NCBI GenBank assembly: GCA_944739405.2
Contig: OX123182.2
Span: 67,893,183 to 67,957,182 of the forward strand
Direction: 5' to 3'
Length of the DNA: 64,000 nt
Origin: Euclidia mi
Taxonomy: Eukaryota > Arthropoda > Insecta > Lepidoptera > Erebidae
Shown: one piece after another, positions 44,729-55,967 of the stretch
Layout of the letters: every line of letters starts with the position of its first letter
Position numbering within the stretch: the first letter of the stretch is position 1
Notes under the pieces: model-generated
Told to the model about the DNA's origin: nothing
Databases searched by the model: none
Seen by the model: only the letters and a program-made list of their open reading frames with translations
Program-made: the position numbers and the translations under genes

Positions 44729-47682
44729 TTATTTTAGCACTGCTAGCAAATCTTCGGTCTGTTTATAATTCAACGATTGCAAATACTTATAAACTAATTG
44801 CTTGCATTTGAAATAATTAACGTCATATATACAAAGTATTTTGTTTAGTTTCTTATATATAAAAGGTCCTAAGAAGGCATAAAATCTGTTCGTGAAGACA
44901 AATTTAGATTCGGAAAGTGCAGTGCATACAATATCTTTACGCCTTTTATTGACAGTCAGATTGGTGATATAAGTAAGCGTGGTGTGCTGTTTTAGGACAA
45001 TATAAAGTAGGAAAAGCTGTCGTACAGTTAGTACATTGCATAGTTCATACAGTTGGTGCGAGGGGAAGCGAAAGGGCCTACGCGTTGCAACTTTTAGAAG
45101 TGCTCTTTGAGCCCGTTCAATCGGCAGCATTATGGTTTTAGGAGCCCTGCCCCATGAAGTAATACAATACTGTATAATAGACTGACACAGGGCTTGATAT
45201 ACACGTACAATAAGCTTATTATCTGCTATGAAACGGAGCTTCTTGAACACGAAGAAAAGTTTACGTATCCTAGCTGTTAGGGCCGTTATATGTTGCTTAA
45301 AGGAGAGGCCATCGTCGAGTATTATTCCTAAGCATTTAATGCTAGTGGTACAATTGATAGCAGGGCAGGAGCAAAGGTTAAGCGATGGGTCATTACAGAT
45401 ATGGGCATATAATGTGTTATTACATTTTTGAGTTTGTGTCTTGCGCATCGAGAATTTGAGGAATTTTGTTTTCTCTGCGTTTAGCGTTAAAAGATTATAT
45501 TTTAGCCAATTGTTTACGATGTCAAATCCCCGTTGAGCAAGATCCTGTACCTTCTCGGCGGTGTCAGCGGCAAAAAGGAGCGCAGTATCGTCTGCATATG
45601 TAATGATTTTGCCATGGTCTAGTTTTTGATCACAAAGGTCGTTAATATACACTAAAAAAAGCGTTGATGCGAGGGTGCTTCCTTGAGGGATGCCATATTG
45701 AGGTATTTTTGTTTCTGTGCTAGAAACGTCACCGATTCGAACACTTTGGTACCTGTCATTTAAATAATCAGCAAAGAAATTTAATTGAGTGCCTATAATG
45801 CCTATGGTTTCGAGCTTGTTTATAAGTTTAGGTATAGAGACCGTATCATAGGCCTTAGGTAAATCAAGAAAAATTCCAATGACGTGATTTTTTTTGCCCA
45901 GCTTTTCCGATACGTAATTTGTTAGCTGATGTACTGCGTCTGCTGTAGACAACTTAGGTCTAAAGCCGAACTGGGACGCGGATAACAGAGCGTTATTTTC
46001 TTAGTAAGTCATTTATCTATGGTTGACTATTTTCTCTAAGACCTTAGCAATTGATGGCAATAGAGAAATTGGCCTGTAGTTCAATATAACACCTTTTGCA
46101 CCGCTTTTGTAAATGGGGACTACCACTGCCTTTTTAAGATATGAAGGGAGAACGCCCTCAGCAAGGCATAGACGGTAAATGTGGGTCAATGGAGGCACAA
46201 GGATGTGTTTTAAATGCTTTAAAATATTATTACTAATGTTATCCCACCCTGCTGCGCTATTTTTAAGGTTAGTATAACACGTTCCACTTCCTTTTCATCT
46301 GGATCTAGCATAACGAAAGATCTACCGCTCTTAAAATAGGTTGAGAAAGTTGAGTGTTTATTACAAAGGTCGATGCCACATTGACTTTGTATTCTTTCTG
46401 CAAGTTTGGTTCCTACGTTGATAAAGTAATTATTAACTTCGTCGGCCGACGATTGAGGCAACTCTCTTAGACTTAATAAACTCGTGTCGACTGTGTTTTC
46501 ATTGGATGTATATGTAACGGTTTTAAGGTACTTCCAAAGCTTTTTACTATTATTGCCAGCGACATTTATTTGTTGTATGTCCTATTCTATTTTAATTTTC
46601 TTTAGGAGATTATTGCAAAAATTGCGATACCTTTTATATGTAATTTGCAGGATAGAGTTGTCAGAGTTCTGTTTCGCTCTTAAATGTAGTTTGTCTCTAT
46701 GCCGAATACATCTAACCAAACCTGGAGTTATCCATGGTTTAATATTATAGTTTCTCTTACGAACTGTATAGATAGTAGAATTTCTAAAAATGCTAGTTTG
46801 CACTGTGTTAATCAAGTAGGCCAGTGATTTGTTCGCATCAGCACTATTAAAAACTGGGCTAAAGTCCATGTTACGCAACGCATGTTCTAAGCCACTCATG
46901 TTTATTTTAGTTTTACGTTGTGATCGTCTAATGTTCTGTGGTTGTGCTAAATCCAGAATGATAAGGATAGCGCGATGGTCAGTTATGGAGGAGTTAGTGA
47001 CAAGTGTTATTGATGGAAGTCTAGTTTTAAGCATGACGTGATCTAAGCAGGAACCACTCTGATGTGTAGGGAAAGTATGAGAAGGAAAAAGTCCATGATA
47101 TGCACACAGGTTTAGGTAGTCTTGGGTACCCGCGTCACAGGTGTCAGCGTTTAAATTTAAATTTATGTCACCGGTTAGTAAGACGTTTTTAAAGTGAGAT
47201 AGGCTTTGTAATATACAATTTAAGTCGTCATTAAAAAGATCTAGGTTTCTGAAACATGGGGGTCTGTAGAGAGCAAGGATGGCAGTATCATCACCAATAT
47301 TTATCTGTAGACAGTTATATTCTTTGACCTTTGGTTCTTTAACTGTGATAAGTAGGGACTTTTTTGCAAATATTACCACACCGTCGTTCTGATTTAAAGA
47401 TACTGTGCTGTAGAATATATTATACCCCGACAAGGCTGGCAGTTTATTGTTTCTGTTAGCTAGCCAACATTCTGTAAGAATTAAGACGTCGCATTCAACT
47501 TTTAATCTATCTAAAAATATGTTTAAACTATCAATATTCTTATAGATACTGCGGATATTCTGGGTTAGTATAGTTAAAGGCTTTCTAAAGTTCGATACGT
47601 ATTGACTGCAGCTTTCCGTATTACACATTTTTGAAGAATGTACAGTGATATTATCTAATTCATTAATTACTTCTTCGGTCAT
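44729..47682 (-). pseudogene. LINE ORF2: endonuclease and RT, several frame breaks
   Basis: MTEEVINELD starts the frame. Endonuclease motifs: LTQNIRSIYKNIDSL, ILTECWL, LYRPPCF, LTGDINLNL, LDHVMLK and SSITDHRAI, open to a stop after KKIKIE at 46582. RT follows in pieces: 46461-46219, 46198-46013 (VVVPIYKSGA, NYRPISLLPSIAKVLEKI) and 45970-44729 (FGFRPKLSTADAV, GIFLDLPKAYDTV, YGIPQGSTLASTLFLVYINDL, TYADDTALLF). The catalytic Asp pair is kept. At least three frameshifts or stops lie between 46582 and 45950. Confidence 0.83.
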
Positions 47683-47759
47683 GATATTAACGAATAAAAC
47701 TAAGGTGTTACAAAAAAACTAAAAAAAAACTGCGAAAATATAAAACAAAAACGGCGCTC

Positions 47760-49302
47760 TTAGGCGCCCTCACTATAATCTATAGAATTTATATACCTTG
47801 TCTCTGCCATCTTTTTCGCTGGACACTCGGGGTCGCCTGTTTTGTGGTCACTCGGTTTTTTGAAGCGGAGGCACGTCGCACATTTAGGTGGACTCTCTTT
47901 CTTGGTGCATTCATTTCCTTGATGACCTACCTCGCCACAATGACCACACGTATCAACAGTCTCACGACAGGTCTTAGCAGAATGTCCATACTGCTGGCAT
48001 TTAAAACATCTGGTCACCAGCCTAAAATCTCTAATTGGGCAAGATGTCCAGTTGATGACGGCTCGTCCTTGTGTCACAAGTGCTCGTCGGAACTATCCGC
48101 ATTCTCTAGATGAAGTAAACAGAGGCCATTGACGTAAATTAGAAAGAGAGTAGGGCCAAGGACACTGCCCTGAGGGACTCCATAAGTTACATTCACCGCA
48201 GAGCTTTGGTAGTCACCTAGGCAAACTTTGTGTACGCGTTCGTTAAGATATGAGCAGAACCAATCGAAAACAGTGCCCCTGATTCCTAACCGTTGCATTT
48301 TATTAATCAGTATAGGCTTTGATACGGTATCAAAAGCTTTGGCTAGGTCAAGGAAAACGCCCACACATCGCTTCCCACTGTCAAGTTTAGCAATAAGAAG
48401 AAACTTCTAGTACAAGGTTGTAAGTCGGGGCTTCTCTTTTGCCGGATTTGTGGCAGAGTTTGATAGACGATGGAACGATTTGCGTGTCAGATTGGGCAGC
48501 TTGTCGGCTATATTTTGCTCATATATGCAGTCATAGACGTCTTGTTCTTGCAAATTAGCTGGTACTCCGATAACCACAATACGTGGTCTTCGTTTTGGTG
48601 GCTCCTCCACCTTCAGGCCCGAGCTGCTAAGCTGTGTTGCTTGTTTTAGCTTTTCTATATCTTCCTTAGATTCAGTGCTAATAATCACACCTCCGTTTTT
48701 GGTTTTTCGTAGCCCTCGCACTTGAAGCTTCATTTATTCTGGGCAAATGATTTTCTGGACGAGAGATTTTGTGTCGTCGCTTGTTTTCTCTTTAAATATT
48801 ATATTTCGCTTGGATAAATAGCAATAGAGCTCATTGTTTTAGGGCGCATGTAGGTGTTTTTATCAGTTTTTACCATATCGGCAAAGGTCATAGGCTTTTC
48901 CGTCTCTGGTTTATTGCATCTTTCTTCTATGGATTGTTTGAAGTCTTTGAGATATTCAAAAAGGTCTTGTTTCTCTTTAAGTGATTCCAGTTTCGCATTT
49001 ATCCAAATGTTATTTTCTTTTAGCGAATGATAATGGGCAGTCAAAAGTGTAGCTCCACCGCTTATTTTCCTTGCGATGTGATTTATCCTTAACTTTTGTT
49101 CTGAGCTTAGCTTCCCTTCGGCGGCAATCTGGCATATTTCATTGAGGCATTGGTCCATTGACGACTTCCAAGATTTGATTTCACCGGAGGTGAGGATTTC
49201 TAATGACTCCTCAGAAGCATGATGCTGTGGTTGTGGGGTGCTGGGAGGGCTGCGCTGTGTTATAGTACTGCGGTTAAACGGGCTAATTTGAATATTAGCC
49301 AT
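47760..49302 (-). pseudogene. LINE ORF1: coiled N-terminus and zinc knuckles, split by RT insert
   Basis: RNA-binding partner protein of the LINE. I chose MANIQISPFNRST at 49302 as start. A charged helical region (about 49160-48900) is followed by a frame break at 48799-48733, then KLQVRGLRKTKNGGVIIST and RRPRIVVIGVPANLQEQD, typical of CR1/Jockey-type ORF1. At 48396 the sequence jumps into an RT fragment and resumes at 48097 with RALVTQGRAVINW and three Cys/His knuckles: CFKCQQYGHSAKTC, CGHCGEVGHQGNEC and CATCLRF..H..C. It ends at 47760. Confidence 0.8.
48098..48396 (-). repeat. RT fragment inside ORF1; inverted duplicate of 49604-49902
   Basis: This 299-bp block encodes VFLDLAKAFDTVSKPILINK through YGVPQGSVLGPTLFLIYVNG on the minus strand. 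By eye it differs from the plus-strand copy at 49604-49902 at only three or four positions, all near the ends. It has no counterpart in ORF1 of this LINE group. Sharp junctions lie at 48396/48397 and 48097/48098. Confidence 0.88.
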
Positions 49303-49475
49303 CTCAAAAGTCATATGACAATCATAATGCACAAACACTAACTCAGCGTAATAGCATATAACGCGGCAAGTAGGTCACAGATTTGATTAATTGCTTTAAC
49401 ATGTAATAATTTAAATATTGGTACAAGGCACGTCTGCTTGGTTTGAAAGACTAGGTATGTATGTGAATAAGAAAT

Positions 49476-50633
49476 GTGCGTAAGAAATGATGAATAAGAG
49501 GCTATTGACGAATCTGGAAGGAAAAGGACTTATATTGGAAAACCAGTATGGCTTTCGCAATGGCAGGTCAACGGAGGACGCAGTCGCAATCTGATTGACC
49601 ATGTTATTGCTAAACTTGACAGTGGGAATCGATGTGTGGGCGTTTTCCTTGACCTAGCCAAAGCTTTTGATACCGTATCAAAGCCTATACTGATTAATAA
49701 AATGCAACGGTTAGGAATCAGGGGCACTGTTTTCGATTGGTTCTGCTCATATCTTAACGAACGCGTACACAAAGTTTGCCTAGGTGACTACCAAAGCTCT
49801 GCGGTGAATGTAACTTATGGAGTCCCTCAGGGCAGTGTCCTTGGCCCTACTCTCTTTCTAATTTACGTCAATGGCCTCTGTTCACTTAATCTAGAGAATG
49901 CGCAAGGTTTTGCTTACGCGGATGATACAGCCATCTTCTTTCACGGTAACTCTTGGCAAAATGCCTATAGTGCTGCAGAGATTGGCTTTCGGACTGTTGC
50001 AAATTGGCTACAATACAATCTACTTATGCTAAATGTCAAAAAAAGTAAGCTATTGAACTTTTCGGTACATAAGAAAACAACTGCCTCTGAAGAATTTACC
50101 CTTAAGTCCCATCTGTGTAATGACAACCTAAGTAGCAGCTGCGACTGTCCTACCTTTGACAGAGTTGAGAGCATTAAATACCTTGGCGTCAACATAGACA
50201 AACACTTAACGTGGAAATACCAAATAAAAGCGGTAATTTTTCGTGTCAGCAAACTGTTATACATATTCAAAAGACTAAGATCAATAGCAGATAACGACAC
50301 ACTCAAGATGACTTATTTTGCCTTATGTCAGTCTGTCATAAATTACTGCATAACAATATAGGGTTCCGCAGCTAAAAGTCACATTATAACAGTAGAACGT
50401 GCGCAAAGAGCAATTTTGAAAGTCTCTTACAAATTAGGAATACGATACCCAACAACTAAGTTATATCGCGACCACAAAGTTCTAACGGTGCGACAATTGT
50501 ACATTATGTCGGAGATACTGAAGTTCCACAAAACTGCAATAGACGCCGTAATAATAGACCAGCGCTCGCGGAGAACTCCTAAATTGAACAGGCCTCCTTT
50601 TATCGTGCTGTACCATACATATATGGCAAAGTA
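49476..50633 (+). pseudogene. LINE ORF2 fragment: RT palm and C-terminus
   Basis: Blocks in order: ENQYGFRNGRSTEDAV, a one-base frame change near 49590, VFLDLAKAFDTV, YGVPQGSVLGPTLFLIYVNGL, AYADDTAIFF (catalytic Asp pair present) and IKYLGVNIDKHLTW. A single TAG at 50359-50361 falls where the family has Trp or Gly-Trp after YCIT. The same frame then continues with VERAQRAILKVSYK and LTVRQLYIM to 50633. Confidence 0.83.
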
Positions 50634-50888
50634 AATAAGTAACTAAATATATTTCCCATGAGTAAGTTTATGTCTAAAAAGAAGGTCACCAACTGGTTAC
50701 TAGATCTTAATTATAATGAATCTGAAAACTTTATCCATTAACATAATCACTATATACATGGTTATACACAAGTGCTAATTAAAATATTTTGAATTTCATT
50801 CATTTTCAACACTATTCCCTTACATACTACTCAAACACCAGACTCTCAGCAACATATGCGCGCGCGCACGCACTTATGCAATAATTCA

Positions 50889-50909
50889 CACACACACGCA
50901 CACACACAA

Positions 50910-50956
<47 letters not shown>
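50889..50956 (+). repeat. (CA)n microsatellite
   Basis: Pure CA for about 45 bp after a CACACACGCACACACACAAAAAA start, in the 3' region of the LINE. Compare 26106-26224. Confidence 0.9.
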
Positions 50957-50958
<2 letters not shown>

Positions 50959-51100
50959 CACAGTATTTCAACTTCTGTAAACCACTGTACTTAAATTGAT
51001 AAGTTTTGTAACGAAACCTGTCGAAAGAGACTGGATCTTGCAACACAGGGTATCCTATATTTTGTGAAACTTTTTAAAGGAAATAAAGAAATAATTATTA

Positions 51101-51946
51101 TACAAGTACAGTATGTAAATTCCATATGCTTATTGTGTGACTCATCGTGACGCACATTTAAGCAGCGTGTGCTTTATAATTATAATACCCACTTTGGGAT
51201 AGTCTTTATCTCATCATTACATTTTCTTCGGTAGCTTCAGCTGAGCGTCAACAATACATATAAACGAAACAAAAATATTTATTAATAACATTACATCAGC
51301 TGGCACTCGTCAAATATGATATGTATTAATCAGGATAGACTTTTACAATACGCTTTTAGACTCTGTCTTCATACTGAGTGTATGTTTGCACCCCAAAGTA
51401 AAGTAGGTACTTTAAAATACTATGCAATAAATCACAAAGTCTTATCCCTCTAGAGACAACGTACGGCCCGCACTGCAAATCCTGGAGTCGCAGCTCGCAA
51501 ACAAAAATTTAATTTTCAAGTTACATCTGAGCTTATATCCAAAATAATTGCAAGTGTTTCTCCGTCAACGGTTACGCCAAGGAGGATTACCTTAATGACT
51601 CTGGACAAAAGTCACATTTAATAATGACATCTACACCTACTTTATTTTTTTTAGACAGAACATGTTTAGACTGTTGCCATAATTACTATTAATTAATTAA
51701 ACAAGCAGCGCTAACAGACGGTCTCATGTTGTTTAAAACTGTCCGAATAATTATCTTGAATATAAACCAAAATTCTTTGACTTGACAGTTCAGAGGTCCC
51801 ATAAGCATAAGGATATCGCAGTTCTTGATTATCTCAATGCAAAATCATTATTATTATGAAACTGACTCTAACGTAAGTCCATTTGCACGTTATGTAGTAT
51901 TACTGTTATTTATATACATTTTGTAGAAAAATGTTTATTGATACGT
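51101..51946. other. No recognised gene
   Basis: AT-rich. No motif-bearing frame or clear inverted repeat. Confidence 0.4.
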
Positions 51947-52231
51947 AAATGTTTTTAATGAATGCCTCGTTGGTCTCGCGGCATAAATGTGCGTGTGAGA
52001 TTGGGAGGTCTCGGGTTCGATTCTCGGGCCGGGCAAAGTGTTATTGAGTTTTCCGTTAGGAAATTCTCAGTAGCAGCACGGAGACTGGTACTGTGCCCGG
52101 TACGGCATTAGGCTCGCCCCCTATTACGTAGGACCTATAAATTCATGGCAAAATGTTGGTGTAATATCACACCTCTGCCTACCCCTTCGGGGATACAGGC
52201 GTGAGGCTATTAATCAAATAAATGTTTTTAA
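51947..52231 (+). mobile_element. tRNA-derived SINE, copy 2, with 12-bp TSD
   Basis: SINE body 51959-52219 between AAATGTTTTTAA at 51947-51958 and 52220-52231. The head has TGGTCTCGCGGCATAAATG (A-box region) and GGTTCGATTCT (B box), and the tail ends TACCCCTTCGGGGATACAGG, then CGTGAGGC. Best-defined copy of the family in the window. Confidence 0.9.
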
Positions 52232-53105
52232 AATCCATTAATCATGTTTTACTTTGAGGATTATAATTGAGCAAAGTAAATTCAGGTCATCAATTCACGC
52301 ACAGTAACACCTTCTGAGAAATTCATATCGTAGTAATGGCTTTGTTAGTAATCATTCACGTATAATATGTGTTCAGTATATAAATGTTGAAAATTTTGTC
52401 CTACATGTATTTGCTTAATAATAAATGTTTTATAGAAATAATAGTGTTTTTTTGCCACTAGGACATGTAAAATATCATAAAATAATATATTATGAATAAC
52501 TTGACGTTGCTCGACAAACGCTGGTGTGAAGGCTGTTACTGCAAAAATTTATATAAATCTGTTTAATAATTTTTGTGTTAAGCAACAAACATCCATATCG
52601 CCATCCGAAAGTTTGTGCGAGTCTACACACTTGCGCATTTGACCGTCTACAATTTATATCATTCTCACTTTTTCATAACGAGAATATTTTTAGTTAACTT
52701 TAGATGGTAATCTTAAGATTTATTTCAAAAAATTCTACCTCACGTCACGTAGTTTCTACCTGAATTCTTCTTTAAGAACCTACACTACTTTTGGAACCTT
52801 ATCTAGTGTCAGCAATGTTTCCAAAGCATATGCGAACCTGTCATCAATCGATCGTCTATAGAATAGAATATATATTTTATAGTTTCTACCTCAATTCTTC
52901 TTTAAGAACCTACACTAGTTTTGGAACAATATCTAAAGTCAGCGATGTTTCCAAACCAGTAATTAAACAAGTATATTTGTACTACGTACTGTTATCATAG
53001 TCATGTCAGTGACTACAAAGTGTCATTAGACAAGCGTCGTACATTTTGCGAATATAAATATCTTGACACATATCAAATAACAAACTTGACCACTTTGGTC
53101 ACTTT
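52232..53105. other. No recognised gene; contains an 80-bp direct duplication
   Basis: About 52748-52830 and 52880-52962 share TAGTTTCTACCT.AATTCTTC, TTTAAGAACCTACACTA and GATGTTTCCAAA-like blocks at a spacing of about 130 bp. No coding frame recognised. Confidence 0.6.
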
Positions 53106-55150
53106 CGCATACATACATACATACATACATAGACTCACGCCTGTTTCCCGGAGGGGTAGGCAGAGACTACGGAACGCCATTTGCAACGATCCAGACATAT
53201 CTCTCTTGCTTCATTCACTCCCATCAGATTCCTCATGCATGCTCTTCTGTTCAGGGTACTTCTGACCTGTCCTGTTTTTAGGATGTCTCCAATCTGATCA
53301 GAGGACGTCCGCCTAGGTCTTCCCCTTCGCCCTGTCCCTTCCACACTTGCCTTATATATCTGCTTGGTCAGTCTTTCGTCATCCATCCTCTCCACGTGCC
53401 CAAACCATCTTAGCATACCTTTCTCGATGCTTGTCACTACATCTTCTTTTACCCCACAACACTCTCTTATCACACAATTCTTTACTCTGTCAGTCAGAGA
53501 GACACCACACATACTTCTCAGTGCTCTCATTTCTACAGCATTTATTCTACTTTCATGACTTTTCTGCCATACCCAACTATCACTAACATACATAAGAGTA
53601 GGTACTAACACCCCTCTATGCACAGCCAAACGTGCCTTTTTGGACACGTTTTGGCTATTCATAAACGCCTTCAGAGCTCCATTCACTCTATTACCTGCAT
53701 TAACTCATCTTTCAATATCTTCTACATTCTTACCATCTCTTGTAAACAGCGTACATAAATATACAAACTCATTCACTTGCTCCACTCGCTGTCCATCGAT
53801 CATAACATTACAAGCCGTAACGCATTCCTCCTTTTCAAAAACCATAACTTTCGTTTTACTTACATTCACTTTCATTCCTTTCCTCTCTAACGCATCATGC
53901 ATGATTGTTACCATCTCCTGCAACTCCTCCGCTGAAGACGCAAGTATAACCTGGTCATCAGCATAAAGGAGGCATTTGACAAGTAACTCATTCATCCTTA
54001 ATCCACAATCACTATGTTTCAAGTCTTGCAAACAACTGTCCATGAAGAGGTTGAATAGCCACGGTGACGCTACACATCCCTGTCTAACACCTGTGTTGAT
54101 GGTAAACCAGTCAGTGTATGCCCCGTTTATCCTCACACAAGCTCTAGAATCCTCATGAAGAGATTTCAGAGCTCGAATTAGGCTGCTGTTCATCCCATAC
54201 ATCGACAGTACCGACCACATTTCATTCCTCACCACTTTATCGTAAGCCTTTTCCAAATCCACGAATGCGCAGTAGACCTTTCGACCCTTGGCCAAAAATT
54301 TCTCGGCTATGCATCGCAAGGAAAAGACTTGATCCGTACATCCCATACCCTTTCGGAATCCCGCTTGTACATCCCATATTTTCTTGTCGGTTACTTTCAT
54401 AACTCTTTCAATCAGTACCTTCGCATACAATTTGCCAACAATGCTGAGAAGGCTAATGCCTCTATAGTTTTTGCAGTCTTGTTGCGAGCCTTTTCCTTTA
54501 TAAAGAGGTACAACTACTGCTGTGGCCCAGTCATCAGGTACTCGGCCGGTGCTCCAGCACAAGTTGAATAAACGCTGCAGCTGACTAACTATGATGCCCT
54601 GTCCAGCCTTCAGCATTTCGACTGTAATCCTGTCATACCCAGCAGCCTTACCTAATTTCATACTGGCCAGTGCCTTCAAAATTTCATCCACGCCAATATC
54701 GCTTTCATCATTGCTATCATTACCATTCATTTCACCTGTTGATGTCTCTGTCGTCGTTCTTTCAAATAATCCTTCAAAATACTCTTTCCATCTCTTCAGC
54801 ACACACGATTCACCATTCAGTATCTTTCCATTCTTGTCTCTGATTGCTGTGTATTCTGAGGATTGAGTTTTTCCTCGAACTGCACAAAAGGACTTCCAGA
54901 AAAACTTAATGTTTCTCCGAAAGTCGTCAGATAATCTACTATTAATTTCATCTTTCTTTTCCTCTTTTTTCCTTTTAACCATTTCTTTCAATATTCTTTT
55001 AGACCTAACAAACTCCTTTCTTGCTTCATCTATGTCATCACTCGTTGCCTTTCCCATTCTTTCATTTGCTCTGGCAGCCAACCAATCTAACCACGCTTTC
55101 TTCTTCTCTAATACTGCTGATTGTACACTTTCGCACGCCCGCAAAAATTG
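53106..55150 (-). mobile_element. RTE-like LINE, 5'-truncated, with (TATG)n tail
   Basis: RT and C-terminal domain are nearly open from 55150 to 53135. The 3' end reads CTACCCCTCCGGGAAACAGG, CGTGAGTC, then (TATG)n to 53106. The endonuclease is missing. The last ORF codons and stop lie within the tail that is shared with the tRNA SINEs of this window. Confidence 0.88.
53135..55144 (-). pseudogene. RTE-like ORF2: RT and C-terminus, single TGA
   Basis: Frame enters at the truncated end. Long basic helical linker, then DIGVDEILKALASMKLGKAA, AVVVPLYKGKGSQQDCKNYR, AFVDLEKAYDKV, TGVRQGCVASPWLFNLFMDS, CLLYADDQVILAS (catalytic Asp pair intact) and FVYLCTLFTRDGK. A TGA at 53707-53705 interrupts after DIER; the next codons GTTAAT continue the same frame, so it is one CGA-to-TGA-like change. 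The C-terminal part has MLRWFGHVERMDDERL and RRGRPRRTSSDQ, usual for RTE, and ends VVSAYPSGKQA with TGA. Apart from this stop the copy reads about 670 codons. Confidence 0.88.
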
Positions 55151-55967
55151 TCACGTACTTACGAGTTACTAGTAAGAAAAAAACATTTTATCCCAAACTT
55201 GTCTAATGTTCAGCTTTCATAACGTCGTAGCTAAAAACATTTATTTTCTTACTTCACAGTTAAAGTTTAAGTGGCTAATGTACAACGTACATAAATTATT
55301 ACATTTCTGGTTGGATTTTGTTCGTGTAAAATATCGCTCAGGTTATTTTCTTCGGGCTGAGTTGCGATCAATTTGCTCTGTATTGGTTTTGTTAGCTACA
55401 TTACTGAATACGTTTTATGGCGGCGTCGTATTCTCGTATCACTCGTATAGAACGCAACAAATAGATGTGCAATAAGCCCCAGCTGTTTATTGTCTACTCG
55501 TTCTAAGAAGTATCAATAGGAGTTTTTGTTTGGACTTTTTATTGTAAAAGATGTACTGTGAAACATAAATACATAGTACGACACGATTTATACAATTAAT
55601 ATTCTTGTTTATTAATGCAATTATTTATTGGAGATGTTTAGTTGCACGGGTTTGTGTAGTCTGTGTACTGCGGCAAGTAATGAGGGTTCGATTCACAATC
55701 GGCAAGAAAAATAATGTGATTTACAAATGCTTTTGCAAGTCTGTGCTCTTACCCAAGAGCACAGACCTTAGATTAAATCATTTGTCTCTAAAATAGGATT
55801 TTTCTAAACATATTAAAAACGGCCAAAAATAAAATGTTAGTAGTAGCGCTTAAATTAGGTGAGCATATCCGAAACTAGTGTGAAACTGTAACAGTAGGAA
55901 ACAAAAGAAGTTGGCAGCGATAATACCATGAGTCGGTAATTTTCTCCGCTTATCTCACACGAACACT
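55151..55967. other. No recognised gene; one hairpin
   Basis: AT-rich. The frame 55206-55475 (89 codons) has no domain. GTCTGTGCTCTT / AAGAGCACAGAC at 55739-55750 and 55755-55766 form a perfect 12-bp hairpin with the loop ACCC. Confidence 0.5.
55739..55766. repeat. Perfect 12-bp hairpin, 4-nt loop
   Basis: Stable stem (six of twelve pairs are GC) in unassigned DNA. No poly-T follows directly and no gene abuts it. Function unknown. Confidence 0.55.

Larger units (their letters stand above)
44445..49440 (-). mobile_element. CR1-like LINE with ORF1 and ORF2, multiply broken
   Basis: Minus strand: 5' UTR (about 49440-49303), ORF1 (49302-47760), a 77-bp gap, ORF2 (47682-44729), and a 3' UTR to about 44445 with AATAAATAAA. 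ORF1 carries a 299-bp foreign RT fragment at 48098-48396. It is homologous to the plus-strand LINE at 22.9-26.7 kb and supplies the ORF1 missing there. Confidence 0.82.
49474..51100 (+). mobile_element. CR1-like LINE, 5'-truncated, head to head with the previous LINE
   Basis: Starts within RT (MNKRLLTNLEGKG) and runs to the 3' UTR with a (CA)n tract (50889-50956) and AATAAA at 51082-51087. Its 5' end lies about 35-140 bp from the 5' UTR of the minus-strand LINE, in opposite orientation. Confidence 0.8.

Noticed and set aside
53347..55206. Several plus-strand frames across the RTE
   Set aside because: Antisense shadows of the minus-strand RT, which has all conserved blocks.
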